DNA of 64,000 nt from an uncultured Azospirillum sp. Lineage in GTDB: Bacteria > Pseudomonadota > Alphaproteobacteria > RF32 > CAG-239. The stretch is taken from positions 1-64,000 of the forward strand of contig CAMYUM010000007.1 in the NCBI GenBank assembly GCA_947301965.1, written 5' to 3'. The translations under genes were made by a program, and so were the position numbers. Below, in pieces: positions 54,195 through 64,000 of this stretch (position 1 is the stretch's first letter; each line of letters starts with the position of its first letter). The notes beneath the pieces were generated by a model that was not told the DNA's origin, did no database searches, and was given only the letters and a program-made list of their open reading frames with translations.

Positions 54195-56671
54195 TTTTTG
54201 TTTTCCGATTTGCTCTTTTTCAAGCCCTTATCATTTTCATTACCTGCAAGCTCATCATTTGCCTGATGCACGACCACCTGGTTAAACGGAATTTCAATAC
54301 CCTCTTCATTGAAGCGACGATTAATTTCGTATCTCAACTCGCTCGGTATACTCCATCCATCCCAAATATTACTGCTATATCCACGTAAATCAAAATTCAA
54401 ACTGCTTTCACCAAAATCTTGGAACAACACATATGGCTCCGGTTTGCGCGCAACTTTACGATTCGCTGCTGCACACTCCAGCAATATTTGTTTTACTTTC
54501 TCCACATCGGAACCATAAGCGACCCCAACTGAAACATTAAACCGTGTCCAATTATTGCCATGTGTCATATTGGTAACGGAATTAGAAAGCAATGTTGCAT
54601 TTGGAATTATAACACTTGCACGAGAAAATGTTTCTATTTCGGTTGAACGGATATTAATTTGCTTAATTCTTCCCTCTTCACCATCAATTTTAACCCAGTC
54701 TCCTACCTTAAATGGACGTTCAAACAAAAGAATAATTCCCGACATAAAGTTGTTTACTATGTTCTGCAATCCGAAACCGATACCGACTGACAAAGCACCA
54801 GCAACCAAGGCGAGGTTACTGAGGTCGCCTCCCATCACCAAAATTGCCAAGACTACAGATATTACAACACCGATAAAACCGAACCCAGATAATAGCGAAT
54901 GTTTAATTCCATCATCTATTTCAACATGCGATAGAATGTTATCTTGCAACTTATTCCGCAAAATTTTGAAAATCTTCAATGAACAGAAGAACACTACAAT
55001 ACCGAGAATAATCAAGAACAGTGAAATTTTAACACCGCCAACCTTAAAACCGAAAAACAACTTCTTAACGCTTTGCAGCAATATATCAGTTGAAACTCCC
55101 CACAGCGTCAGAACCGCCAACAAACCGATAGTCATAAAAATCGGATTGATTGTTACATGCAGCCAAAAATCAATTTTTTCCAACAACGCCTTTTTAGCTC
55201 TGAACTTATTACCCCAAAAGCTGAACAGTAACAATCTTCTTATCAATTCAAATACAGCTTTACGTAGTACTAACAAAATAACAACTACTAAAACCGAAAA
55301 CAGAAAACGGTTAACAATAAAACTTGATAATCTCGGATATCCGAATAACGAAACACAAATAACCATAACCGCTGCTAGTCCGGTCAAAAAGATCATTCTT
55401 AAAGCACGTCTGTTCCGAGCATCAATTGTTGCAACTGTTTCTTCATCATCATCTTCCTTGGCCTCGGCAATAACATCATCCCAGAAAAACATTTTAACAA
55501 CCCAAACCGTGCACAACGATTTTACCGCAATCGACATTACCGAAATATAATATATCAATTCCAGAGAAGAATTTGCCTCACTTGCAATATGTTGCAACAT
55601 TGCACATATACCGATAACAAAAAAGCTAAAGTAAAAAGCTTTAGTCAGACGTTTTGCTTTTTCGGTTTCCATTGCAATCAAACGCCATTTCGGATTATAC
55701 GGAGCAAATACCACCCTGATCGCCGCATTTGATAGGAAAATATAAAGAGAATAGTATAAAGCACTAACCAAAACCACACCGAAAAAACCTACCGTCAATA
55801 TTTTAGTGTGTACTGCCCATACCAAAAAACCGCCCAACATAACCGCCGGAATCACTCCGTAAGCACAGGCCACAAACATAGCTGCAATCACTTTAGTAAA
55901 ATATGGCGGAATTCCCGTAATATTGTGGCGTTTATATCCCAAATGACGAATAATCATTAATCGCAAAAAAATACCGAATGACAACGCGATTGCAATCAAG
56001 ATCAACACCGGTATAACATTGGCTTTGACCTTTCCTCTTTCTTCTGACGACAGATCCCCATACCAAGTCAACGGCGATTTCAAAATATTAAAGCCTAAAT
56101 TCACAAATTCGGCTGTCGCACGCAAAAAATTACTGGGATAAATTATCGGCTCCTGGTAATAAAGCAGATTACCAATCAACGCCTGTTTGCGCACGCTTGA
56201 AATCATCGTCGTCAACTCTTCGGCCCGATTTATCAATATGTCTACTTCTGCAATTTTACCTTTTTGAAAAATCAGCTCCTCATTATATTCCTTACGCTTT
56301 TCCGCAATAACCGGTAACTCTTCTTCCCCTTCTTTCGGCATCTCACCCAAAGATTCTATTCTTTTATTAATACTCTTTAAATCAGCATCTAGCTGTTTGT
56401 GTGCCTCTTGTAACTGACTTGTTGCGGTTCCCAAATAAGACACATATTTACTTATTACCCTCGCATCAACATTACCCGTTTTCAAAGCATCTTCAACATT
56501 AGCGAGCTCTCTGCCTATACTGGCATAATCAATCATTGACGAAACAGAACTGACCACAAAAGTGCGTGCATCGACTTCTTGAGATGTCTTTTCGACAACA
56601 ACATCATCGGCTCTCGCTGATACTGTCGCAAGCATCAGCATTGCAATCATGATATAAGCCAGCTTCTTCAT
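54191..56671 (-). CDS. MscS-family mechanosensitive channel, large multi-TM form
   Basis: MscS core GALSVGIGFGLQNIVNNFMSGIILLFERPFKVGDWVKIDGEEGRIKQINIRSTEIETF. Confidence 0.93.
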   Translation of the reverse strand: MKKLAYIMIAMLMLATVSARADDVVVEKTSQEVDARTFVVSSVSSMIDYASIGRELANVEDALKTGNVDARVISKYVSYLGTATSQLQEAHKQLDADLKSINKRIESLGEMPKEGEEELPVIAEKRKEYNEELIFQKGKIAEVDILINRAEELTTMISSVRKQALIGNLLYYQEPIIYPSNFLRATAEFVNLGFNILKSPLTWYGDLSSEERGKVKANVIPVLILIAIALSFGIFLRLMIIRHLGYKRHNITGIPPYFTKVIAAMFVACAYGVIPAVMLGGFLVWAVHTKILTVGFFGVVLVSALYYSLYIFLSNAAIRVVFAPYNPKWRLIAMETEKAKRLTKAFYFSFFVIGICAMLQHIASEANSSLELIYYISVMSIAVKSLCTVWVVKMFFWDDVIAEAKEDDDEETVATIDARNRRALRMIFLTGLAAVMVICVSLFGYPRLSSFIVNRFLFSVLVVVILLVLRKAVFELIRRLLLFSFWGNKFRAKKALLEKIDFWLHVTINPIFMTIGLLAVLTLWGVSTDILLQSVKKLFFGFKVGGVKISLFLIILGIVVFFCSLKIFKILRNKLQDNILSHVEIDDGIKHSLLSGFGFIGVVISVVLAILVMGGDLSNLALVAGALSVGIGFGLQNIVNNFMSGIILLFERPFKVGDWVKIDGEEGRIKQINIRSTEIETFSRASVIIPNATLLSNSVTNMTHGNNWTRFNVSVGVAYGSDVEKVKQILLECAAANRKVARKPEPYVLFQDFGESSLNFDLRGYSSNIWDGWSIPSELRYEINRRFNEEGIEIPFNQVVVHQANDELAGNENDKGLKKSKSENKK

Positions 56672-56693
56672 TTTGCAGTCTCCCTTCATCTAA

Positions 56694-57695
56694 CTACTTT
56701 GCCCAAAGACGAGCAATTTTATACGCATTTCCGGCAACACCAAAACGCAGATTATCAGCCACACACCAAAAACTAAACCCGTTTTCAACTGAAACATCTT
56801 GGCGCAGGCGACTTACATAAACTTCTGTTTCACCCTGCACATCATTTAATGTCACATATCCGCCGGAAACTTTTTTATCAAAAACTATCACATCTTTTGT
56901 CTGTTTCATCATTGATGCTATTTCATCAACATCGACATCTTTTTCACACTCAACATTAACATACGCGGCACTGCCGACAAACGCCGGAATAAACGCACAA
57001 TTGGCATGAACCTTAACATTGCTGTTCAACACTTTTTTAACTTCGGCATTAATACTCCACTCATATTTAGTTTCATCGCCGATAAATTCTTCAACCTGCG
57101 GAATGGCATTAAAAGCTATTTGTTTGCCGAAAACTTTTTGATCATCGACCAAGCTTTCATTCATAAAAATTTTTCTTGTTTGCGAAAACAGCTCGTCCAT
57201 TCCTTCTTTGCCGTAAACTGATGTTGAATTATAGGTTGAAACAACCAACCTCTTAATCTTACACTTTTTATCCACTTCAACCAACGGCAATAAAATCTGT
57301 GCAACTGTTGCCGACGGCACACTGACCAAATTGCGTTTGGCATTTTTAATTTCCGCCTCATTAACTCCGGCCACAATCATCGGCACATCGGTATCGCTAA
57401 AAAAGCATCCGCTGCAATCAATTACCTTTGCTCCCTTATCAAGTGCCTTATGAACAAAACGTTTGGATATTTCTTCCGTTGTTGCAAAAATTGCCACATC
57501 GATTCCCGAAAAGTCAAAACTATCAAGATTTAATACATCTATATCCTCTTCTTCACCAAAAGAGGCCTGGCTGCCCAATACCGCACGCGGCTCCAATGCC
57601 ACAACATCTGACAGACGATATCCTCCGTCTGCCAAAAAATTTAAGACCTCACGCCCGATACTTCCCTCTGCTCCGACAACCGCAATTTTTGCCAT
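56694..57695 (-). CDS. asd: Aspartate-semialdehyde dehydrogenase
   Basis: VVGAEGSIGREVLNFL; VISTYNSTSVYGKEGMDEL-like active-site context; overall USG-1/Asd layout. Confidence 0.82.
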   Translation of the reverse strand: MAKIAVVGAEGSIGREVLNFLADGGYRLSDVVALEPRAVLGSQASFGEEEDIDVLNLDSFDFSGIDVAIFATTEEISKRFVHKALDKGAKVIDCSGCFFSDTDVPMIVAGVNEAEIKNAKRNLVSVPSATVAQILLPLVEVDKKCKIKRLVVSTYNSTSVYGKEGMDELFSQTRKIFMNESLVDDQKVFGKQIAFNAIPQVEEFIGDETKYEWSINAEVKKVLNSNVKVHANCAFIPAFVGSAAYVNVECEKDVDVDEIASMMKQTKDVIVFDKKVSGGYVTLNDVQGETEVYVSRLRQDVSVENGFSFWCVADNLRFGVAGNAYKIARLWAK

Positions 57696-57755
57696 TTTTC
57701 ACCTCACAAATACTATATCTCGTATTTACTTATAAAATCAAATCTTATTACACTT

Positions 57756-58829
57756 TTATTCCAATTCTGCCAAACGTTGCGCCTGATCCTCTGCCAACAG
57801 AGCATCAATAATCTCACCCAGAGCATCACCTGAAACCACTTCGTCAAGCTTATACAAGGTCAAATTAATTCTATGGTCTGTAACACGCCCTTGCGGGTAG
57901 TTATAAGTGCGAATTCTCTCCGAGCGATCACCGCTTCCGACTTGCAGCTTTCTTCTTTCCGAATATGCGCTGTCAATAGAAGTTTTTTGTTGGTCATATA
58001 ATTTTGCACGCAACTGACGCATGGCCTGCTCTTTGTTTTTGAATTGCGAACGTCCGTCCTGACATTGTACCACCGTCCCGGTCGGAATATGAGTAATACG
58101 AACTGCCGATTCCGTTTTATTAATATGCTGTCCGCCGGCACCCGAAGCACGATAAACATCGATTCGTAAATCCGCCGGATTAATCTCAAAATCAACTTCC
58201 TCAATTTCAGGCAAAACCGCCACCGTCGCTGCCGACGTATGAACACGCCCTTGCGATTCCGTTACCGGCACACGTTGCACACGATGCGCCCCCGATTCAA
58301 ATTTCAATTTAGAAAACACATCTTTTCCGCTAATACTTGCCGAGGCTTCTTTATATCCGCCAAGCCCGTTTTCATTGGCATCAAGCACCTCAAATTTCCA
58401 TCCTTGCAAAGTTGCATAGCGGCGATACATTTCAAACAATACTGCCGCAAACAAAGCAGCTTCATCACCGCCTGTACCGGCACGCACTTCCAAGATTGCG
58501 TTTTTCTCATCTTCGGCATCTTTAGGCAACAGCAAAACCTTAATTTGTTTTTCGAGTTCCGGCAATTTTTCTTTTAGCTCAAAAAACTCTGCTTCAGCCA
58601 TTTCTTTCATTTCTTTATCAAGGCTGTCGTCTTGCATCATGGCTTCCGCATCATGCATATTTTCTTCAGCTTTTTTATAAACTTTTATCGCATCAACCAC
58701 CGGCGACAGTTCAGCCAATTCTTTATTCATCTTCACCATATCATCAGCCGACAACCCCGGCTCCGATAATAAAGCCGAAATTTCATCATAACGGTTTACA
58801 ACATTGGCCAGATTTTCTGCAAAACTCAT
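57756..58829 (-). CDS. prfA: Peptide chain release factor 1
   Basis: [25 protein letters not shown] motif [25 protein letters not shown]. Confidence 0.97.
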   Translation of the reverse strand: MSFAENLANVVNRYDEISALLSEPGLSADDMVKMNKELAELSPVVDAIKVYKKAEENMHDAEAMMQDDSLDKEMKEMAEAEFFELKEKLPELEKQIKVLLLPKDAEDEKNAILEVRAGTGGDEAALFAAVLFEMYRRYATLQGWKFEVLDANENGLGGYKEASASISGKDVFSKLKFESGAHRVQRVPVTESQGRVHTSAATVAVLPEIEEVDFEINPADLRIDVYRASGAGGQHINKTESAVRITHIPTGTVVQCQDGRSQFKNKEQAMRQLRAKLYDQQKTSIDSAYSERRKLQVGSGDRSERIRTYNYPQGRVTDHRINLTLYKLDEVVSGDALGEIIDALLAEDQAQRLAELE

Positions 58830-60061
58830 TATTTCAGCTCCTCTGACAGATTTTTCAAAGACACGTTTTTTTGTTCACCGTTATCAAGATTTTTAATCAC
58901 AACCTCACCTTTTGCCAATTCGTCAGAACCGACAATCACAGCTACACGTGCATTGATTTTATTCGCTTTAATCATGCGTTTTTTCATATTGCCGCTATAT
59001 CCCTGTTCAACCTTCAGGCCGGATAAACGTAGTTTTTGCGCAATCTCCAATGCTTCATCATTCACATCTTCTCCCACCGGAATAATTGCTATCGGACGTT
59101 CATTTTCAATCGGCTTATCCAACAGCATCGCCAATCTCTCAACACCGCAAGCCCAACCGATACCGGCAACATCACCGCCGCCCATTTGAGCGACCAAACC
59201 GTCATATCTTCCGCCGGCCAAAACTGTGCCTTGTGCGCCCAGTTTATCCGTAACCAATTCAAAAACTGTATGTGAATAATAATCTAAACCGCGAACCAAT
59301 CGATTATTTACACGGTACTTAATTCCCAGTTTATCCAGTCCCTCAAGAACTTTCTTAAAAAACTCCTTTGACTTATCATTCAAACTGTCACCATACAGCG
59401 GAGCATTTTCCACTACTGCTTTATCACATTCTTCTTTTGAATCTAAAATACGCAAAGGATTGCGCTCCAAACGTGCCTTGCTGTCATCTGACAACTCGTC
59501 ATAATGTCTGCGTAAATATTCAACCAACTTTGTCCTGTATGCATTGCGGCTTTCTTCATCACCCAACGAATTAACCTCAACCACGACCTGACCTTGCAAA
59601 CCGAGTTTTTCCAAAAACTCATATGCCATTGCAATAACTTCTACATCAGCCTGCGGAACATCTGCTCCCAACAACTCGACACCAAATTGCGTAAACTGAC
59701 GTTGCCGTCCTTTTTGCGGACGCTCATACCTGAACATCGGTCCTTGATAATACAGCTTCAACGGCAGATTTTGCTGCATTCCGTTTGAAACAAATGCACG
59801 TATTGCCCCCGCCGTTCCTTCCGGACGCAAAGTCAGACTTTCACCGCCGCGATCTTCAAAACAATACATTTCTTTCGTAACAATATCGCTGGTATCACCC
59901 AGATTGCGAGCAAACACTTCCGTAAACTCAAAAATCGGCGTTTCAATTTCCTCAAATCCGTATTTTTCTACTACGCTTTCCGCCATACGAGTAACTTGCT
60001 TGGTTCTTCTCTTGGCTTCGCCATACAAGTCATATGTACCTCTAACACTTTGCGTCTTCAT
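58829..60061 (-). CDS. hisS: Histidyl-tRNA synthetase
   Basis: Class II motifs: [52 protein letters not shown]. Confidence 0.97.
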   Translation of the reverse strand: MKTQSVRGTYDLYGEAKRRTKQVTRMAESVVEKYGFEEIETPIFEFTEVFARNLGDTSDIVTKEMYCFEDRGGESLTLRPEGTAGAIRAFVSNGMQQNLPLKLYYQGPMFRYERPQKGRQRQFTQFGVELLGADVPQADVEVIAMAYEFLEKLGLQGQVVVEVNSLGDEESRNAYRTKLVEYLRRHYDELSDDSKARLERNPLRILDSKEECDKAVVENAPLYGDSLNDKSKEFFKKVLEGLDKLGIKYRVNNRLVRGLDYYSHTVFELVTDKLGAQGTVLAGGRYDGLVAQMGGGDVAGIGWACGVERLAMLLDKPIENERPIAIIPVGEDVNDEALEIAQKLRLSGLKVEQGYSGNMKKRMIKANKINARVAVIVGSDELAKGEVVIKNLDNGEQKNVSLKNLSEELK

Positions 60062-60084
60062 TTCTTTCCCTTTCTAAAACAAAA

Positions 60085-60116
60085 ATGAAAATAGCCCCGC
60101 ATCAGGCTATTTTCAT
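60085..60116 (-). terminator. Terminator-like hairpin
   Basis: ATGAAAATAGCC-N8-GGCTATTTTCAT. Confidence 0.55.
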
Positions 60117-60132
60117 CCTGTTTCAACCACAC

Positions 60133-61137
60133 CTAATGGTTAGCTTTTAACAAACCATCAACATCTATTTTCATTTTGCGGTCACGTCTTATTACCGGTG
60201 TAAGTTTTCCGTTGACATACACTTCAACACCGACGTGTTTTCCTGCCGACAAAAGCAAACCTCTTATTTTTGGCAGACGATAACTGCTGCCAGCTTTCAT
60301 TACTTTGCTCAAATAAATCTTATTGGCATCTCTGACTTCAATCCAAACATCACCGCTGGTAATTTTGACCTCAACGCCTTCCTCTTCAGCATTTTTATTG
60401 CTGTTTTCTACATAACTTTCATCACTGACAATAATTTGTGATGAGGCTACGTCATCTTGAGGAACGATAATTGTAGGCAAATTTTTGCTTTCAGTTTCTG
60501 CTTTTTCATTATTTACCGCATCCTCAACCGATTTTTCTACAATGTTTTTTTGTTCTTCTTCGGTATTAAAATATTCAACTTTACCAAGATTGTTGTCGGA
60601 TTTTTCTTCTTGTTCTACCTTTACGGTTTCGATTCCGGCATCTCCGCTAGAAGGACGCAACAAACTCCACAACCCCGCCAACAAAGCAATAATTACCAGT
60701 CCTGCAATCACATATACTTTGTTCGGCACACTTGCTTCCGTAGCTGTTTCTTCGGGCAAAAATGTTTGTATACTCTTAGGTTTTACATGAATTTCTTCGC
60801 GAAACAGCTGTGTAATTCTTGTGTGATTAAGCCCCAAAAACTTTGCATATGAGCTTACAAATCCGGCCGAATAAGGCATCTGTGGCAAAGCCTTATAATT
60901 TCCGCTTTCAATTGCCTCCATATACCCGGTACGGATACACAGTTTTTTGGCAACATCTTCCAACTCATAGCCTTTTTTCAGACGTTCCTTGCGCAAAATC
61001 ACGCCAACTCTGTCGTCATCATCAGGCTCCGGCAGAGCTTTTCTGGTCGCGGCAATTTTTGCACTTGTAGAGTCGACTGTTTTACGCACTGCTCTGGTGC
61101 TCTTTTTTACAGTCTCTGTTTCTTTATCCTTTGTCAC
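60133..61137 (-). CDS. RodZ-like protein (HTH_25 + TM + DUF4115-like)
   Basis: GVILRKERLKKGYELEDVAKKLCIRTGYMEAIESGNYKALP; central TM; C-terminal WIEVRDANKIYLSKVMKAGSSYRLP. Confidence 0.88.
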   Translation of the reverse strand: MTKDKETETVKKSTRAVRKTVDSTSAKIAATRKALPEPDDDDRVGVILRKERLKKGYELEDVAKKLCIRTGYMEAIESGNYKALPQMPYSAGFVSSYAKFLGLNHTRITQLFREEIHVKPKSIQTFLPEETATEASVPNKVYVIAGLVIIALLAGLWSLLRPSSGDAGIETVKVEQEEKSDNNLGKVEYFNTEEEQKNIVEKSVEDAVNNEKAETESKNLPTIIVPQDDVASSQIIVSDESYVENSNKNAEEEGVEVKITSGDVWIEVRDANKIYLSKVMKAGSSYRLPKIRGLLLSAGKHVGVEVYVNGKLTPVIRRDRKMKIDVDGLLKANH

Positions 61138-61183
61138 TGATTTTCCCCTGTTTTATAATATGGTTACATCATTATCACACATT

Positions 61184-63460
61184 CTAATAAATTTCAATAC
61201 CATGATCATTGGCATATGAAATTAATTGTGAGCGCACCGAAGCCCGCGGAGATTTTAACAAACTCTGCATATAGTCAGTAACTTCGGCTGAATTAACACT
61301 TCTGACCATTCCCTTTACACGCCCGAACGCAGCCCCGTTGCACGACAAATTTCGATACCCCAATCCTATAAGAGCCATCGCTTCAATCGGATTCGAAGCC
61401 ATTTCTCCGCAAACCGAACAATAAACGCCGTACTGTTGAGCTTTATCAACAATCATTTTCATTACTGACAAAAACGGGCGCGACAACACATCATATCGAT
61501 CCAAAAGCTTGGGATTTCCTCTGTCACATGCAAACACAAACTGTGCCAAATCGTTTGTTCCTACCGACACAAAATCAGCCTGCGGCAAAATTTGGTCAAG
61601 TTCAAATAATACCGAAGGAACCTCAATCATAAGCCCGACATTAATTTTCTTCGGCACCGGCATTCCTCGTTTTTTTTCTTTTTCAAGTTCCAGCATCAGT
61701 GTTTCTTTGGCATCTATAAACTCCTCAAAATCAGAAATCATCGGGAACATCACATTCAACTCATGCCCAACTGCCGCTTGCAAAAATGCCCTGATTTGCT
61801 GACGCAATATAACTCGTCGATCCAACGTAATTCTGATTGATCTCCAGCCTATTGCCGGATTAGCCTCACCGCCGTAAGCCCAATATGGCAACAACTTATC
61901 TGAACCCACGTCAAGACTGCGGAATATAACCTTTTTATTTTTGCTTCTGTCAATCAGATCCTTATAATATGTCACTTGTCGTTTTACATCAGGCATTGTC
62001 TCCGATGCCATAAACGGAATCTCGGTTCTATACAGCCCCACCCCGTCACAATTGGTTGTTTCAATATAATCAAAATCCAACGGAAGCCCGACATTTAGAT
62101 ACAAGCCTATCCTTTGTTTGTCTTTTGTAACTGACGGCAAATTTTTTAAGGCCGCCCATTTTTTTGCCAGTTCAATACTTTCTAACGCTTTTTTACGAAA
62201 ACCATCTGCCACCTGTTTTGACGGATTGATATATACCCAACCTTCGTTACCATCTACTGCCACGGTCTGTCCGTTATGAATTTCCGTAAATATACCTTTA
62301 ATTTTTGACAACACAGGGATATTCAGCGTTTTTGCAACAATTGCCACGTGCATTGTCGGAGTACCATCCTCTAAAATCAAACCGCGGATTCGACTATAAT
62401 CATAATCCATTAATTCTGCCGGACCCATGGTTTGCGCTACAATAATTATGTCTTTTGCATCAATCACTTTAGTCTTCTTGTTTTCACCCAATAAATATGA
62501 CAACAACCTGTCCGACACATCACGCAGGTCGTGCAATCTTTCTCTCATATAAACATCGGAGCTTTGAGACAACCTGTTCCACATATCCTCATATGCCCGT
62601 TCTACTGCAGCCTCAGCCGACAACCCGTTGTTTATATTGCCGACAATTTTATTGTACCATCCCTTATCTTTGGCAAACATTTTATATGCGTCCAAAATAT
62701 CGACATGCTCACCCAGGCCCAATTTTGTTGATGCAAATTTTGCTTCCAAATCCTCATTCATTTGCTGGTAGGCAACCTGCAAACGCAGCGATTCTTTATC
62801 TTTATCTTCGGCAAAAATATTGGTTACCGATTGACGACGCTTATGAACAACCGCAGTTCCGATTCCATATCCTTTGCTTAGGCTTACGCCTTTCATTCTG
62901 TCTCTGGTTGCCAACCCGCGTGATTTGTTCAGAGATTTTTTGTACTCCGACATTTCCGTTGATGACATAATTTCTGCCAAAAACATAGCAATTGTTTCCA
63001 GCAGTTCGACATCAACATCGCTATATTCCGTCTCTGCACAGTGATATATTCCCAGCACACCTACGGTCCGATTCCATTGCAAAATCGGTGCACCCATAAA
63101 TGACTTATAATCTTTTCCGACCAGCTCCGAACTTGCCGCAAACTTCGGATACATCCACAAATTATTCAGCGCCAACGATCTTTTATCATTGGCAATTTCT
63201 CCTATTATTCCCTCGCCGAAACGCAGGCGTGTTTGTTTGTTTTTTGCTTTATCCAACCCATAGGTTGAAAATAAATCCAAATAATTTTTATCAACCACGG
63301 CATAACACACCGCCGCATCGGCCTGCATAGCCTCGGCAATTGTTTTCAAAATATTCGCAAGTTTTTGCGCCATATCTCCCGAACTTTCGGTAATCTGCCG
63401 CAGTTGTTTCAAAATTCCTAATGCTTGTTTTATCGCTGGTGATTGCATAAAATTGTCCAA
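61184..63460 (-). CDS. ptsP: PEP-protein phosphotransferase PtsP (EI-Ntr)
   Basis: N-terminal GAF; LILEDGTPTMHVAIVAKTLNIPVL phospho-His region; VGTNDLAQFVFACDR. Confidence 0.95.
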   Translation of the reverse strand: MDNFMQSPAIKQALGILKQLRQITESSGDMAQKLANILKTIAEAMQADAAVCYAVVDKNYLDLFSTYGLDKAKNKQTRLRFGEGIIGEIANDKRSLALNNLWMYPKFAASSELVGKDYKSFMGAPILQWNRTVGVLGIYHCAETEYSDVDVELLETIAMFLAEIMSSTEMSEYKKSLNKSRGLATRDRMKGVSLSKGYGIGTAVVHKRRQSVTNIFAEDKDKESLRLQVAYQQMNEDLEAKFASTKLGLGEHVDILDAYKMFAKDKGWYNKIVGNINNGLSAEAAVERAYEDMWNRLSQSSDVYMRERLHDLRDVSDRLLSYLLGENKKTKVIDAKDIIIVAQTMGPAELMDYDYSRIRGLILEDGTPTMHVAIVAKTLNIPVLSKIKGIFTEIHNGQTVAVDGNEGWVYINPSKQVADGFRKKALESIELAKKWAALKNLPSVTKDKQRIGLYLNVGLPLDFDYIETTNCDGVGLYRTEIPFMASETMPDVKRQVTYYKDLIDRSKNKKVIFRSLDVGSDKLLPYWAYGGEANPAIGWRSIRITLDRRVILRQQIRAFLQAAVGHELNVMFPMISDFEEFIDAKETLMLELEKEKKRGMPVPKKINVGLMIEVPSVLFELDQILPQADFVSVGTNDLAQFVFACDRGNPKLLDRYDVLSRPFLSVMKMIVDKAQQYGVYCSVCGEMASNPIEAMALIGLGYRNLSCNGAAFGRVKGMVRSVNSAEVTDYMQSLLKSPRASVRSQLISYANDHGIEIY

Positions 63461-63545
63461 TTTTGCTAAATTTGTGTTGTGATTTTATTTATATTATCTA
63501 TATTTATTCCCATAAATAGTAATATACAACACAAGGAGTAAATAA

Positions 63546-63908
63546 ATGGCTAACAACTACCGACGTGGTGACAAAGACACTCGTCCCTGGGGAACGTGGG
63601 AAGTTTTGGACTGCGGAGAGACTTTTTGCGTCAAACGCATCAAGGTTATTCCCGGTGCCAAATTATCGTTGCAGCTGCACCATCACCGCGCCGAACATTG
63701 GATTATAGTCAAAGGCACCGCCCGAGTCACTCTTGGTGATGAAATCATTACCAAACACACTGACGAACATATTTTTATTCCGGTTGAAACCAAACACCGC
63801 ATTGCCAACGAGACTAATCAAGATGTTGAGTTCATTGAAGTACAAGCCGGAGACAATCTTGATGAAAACGACATTGTCCGTCTTGAAGACATTTACGGAC
63901 GTGCATAA
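63546..63908 (+). CDS. Cupin, mannose-6-phosphate isomerase type II-like
   Basis: RPWGTWEVLDCGETFCVKRIKVIPGAKLSLQLHHHRAEHWIIVKGTARVT. Confidence 0.92.
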   Translation: MANNYRRGDKDTRPWGTWEVLDCGETFCVKRIKVIPGAKLSLQLHHHRAEHWIIVKGTARVTLGDEIITKHTDEHIFIPVETKHRIANETNQDVEFIEVQAGDNLDENDIVRLEDIYGRA

Positions 63909-63937
63909 TTTAACAACGACATATACGGGGAAAAATA

Positions 63938-64000
63938 ATGGACTTTTTAGATTTAGGTTTAAGTGAAAAAACCGTTCAAGCAATTAAAGAAAGTGGCATC
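63938..64000 (+). CDS. DEAD-box RNA helicase, N-terminus (truncated by window end)
   Basis: MDFLDLGLSEKTVQAIKESGI, Q-motif region start. Confidence 0.65.
   Translation, partial: MDFLDLGLSEKTVQAIKESGI

Noticed and set aside
54555-55550. 331-aa ORF on + strand
   Set aside because: Antisense to the well-supported MscS-family gene; low-complexity Thr/Ile/Asn-rich composition typical of spurious antisense frames
62497-62970. 157-aa + strand ORF
   Set aside because: Antisense to ptsP, no domain

Overview
AT-rich chromosomal window that reads as an alphaproteobacterium (CtrA and a ChpT-like phosphotransferase, TrmFO, CstA, PtsP); a pyruvate:ferredoxin oxidoreductase suggests anaerobic, possibly host-associated life (inference). 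Most of it is housekeeping: a reduced dcw cluster (mraY-ftsW-murG-murB-ftsQ-ftsA-ftsZ), tig, prfC, comEC, trmFO, sodB, ctrA, rnhA, murA, murD-like, an MscS-family channel, asd, prfA, hisS, rodZ-like, ptsP, plus four tRNAs. The least ordinary parts are: (1) two tRNA-linked structured repeats, next to tRNA-Glu(CTC) and tRNA-Thr(CGT). They share a GAC-TAAAT-GTC hairpin with covarying arms, GCGAAGT, a variable second hairpin and the 15-mer CAAGTGACCGAAGCG, and both lie between direct duplications of tRNA-terminator sequence. (2) A TraG/VirD4-type coupling-protein locus (about 6.1-13.1 kb) with no relaxase or T4SS channel genes in view, containing two paralogous membrane proteins of unknown function. 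(3) A nifJ gene interrupted by an in-frame TAG. (4) A 40-codon remnant of a NodT/OprM-type outer-membrane factor. (5) A degenerate kinase-like protein and a membrane-anchored HExxH protein. All family calls are from reading motifs; no database search was run.
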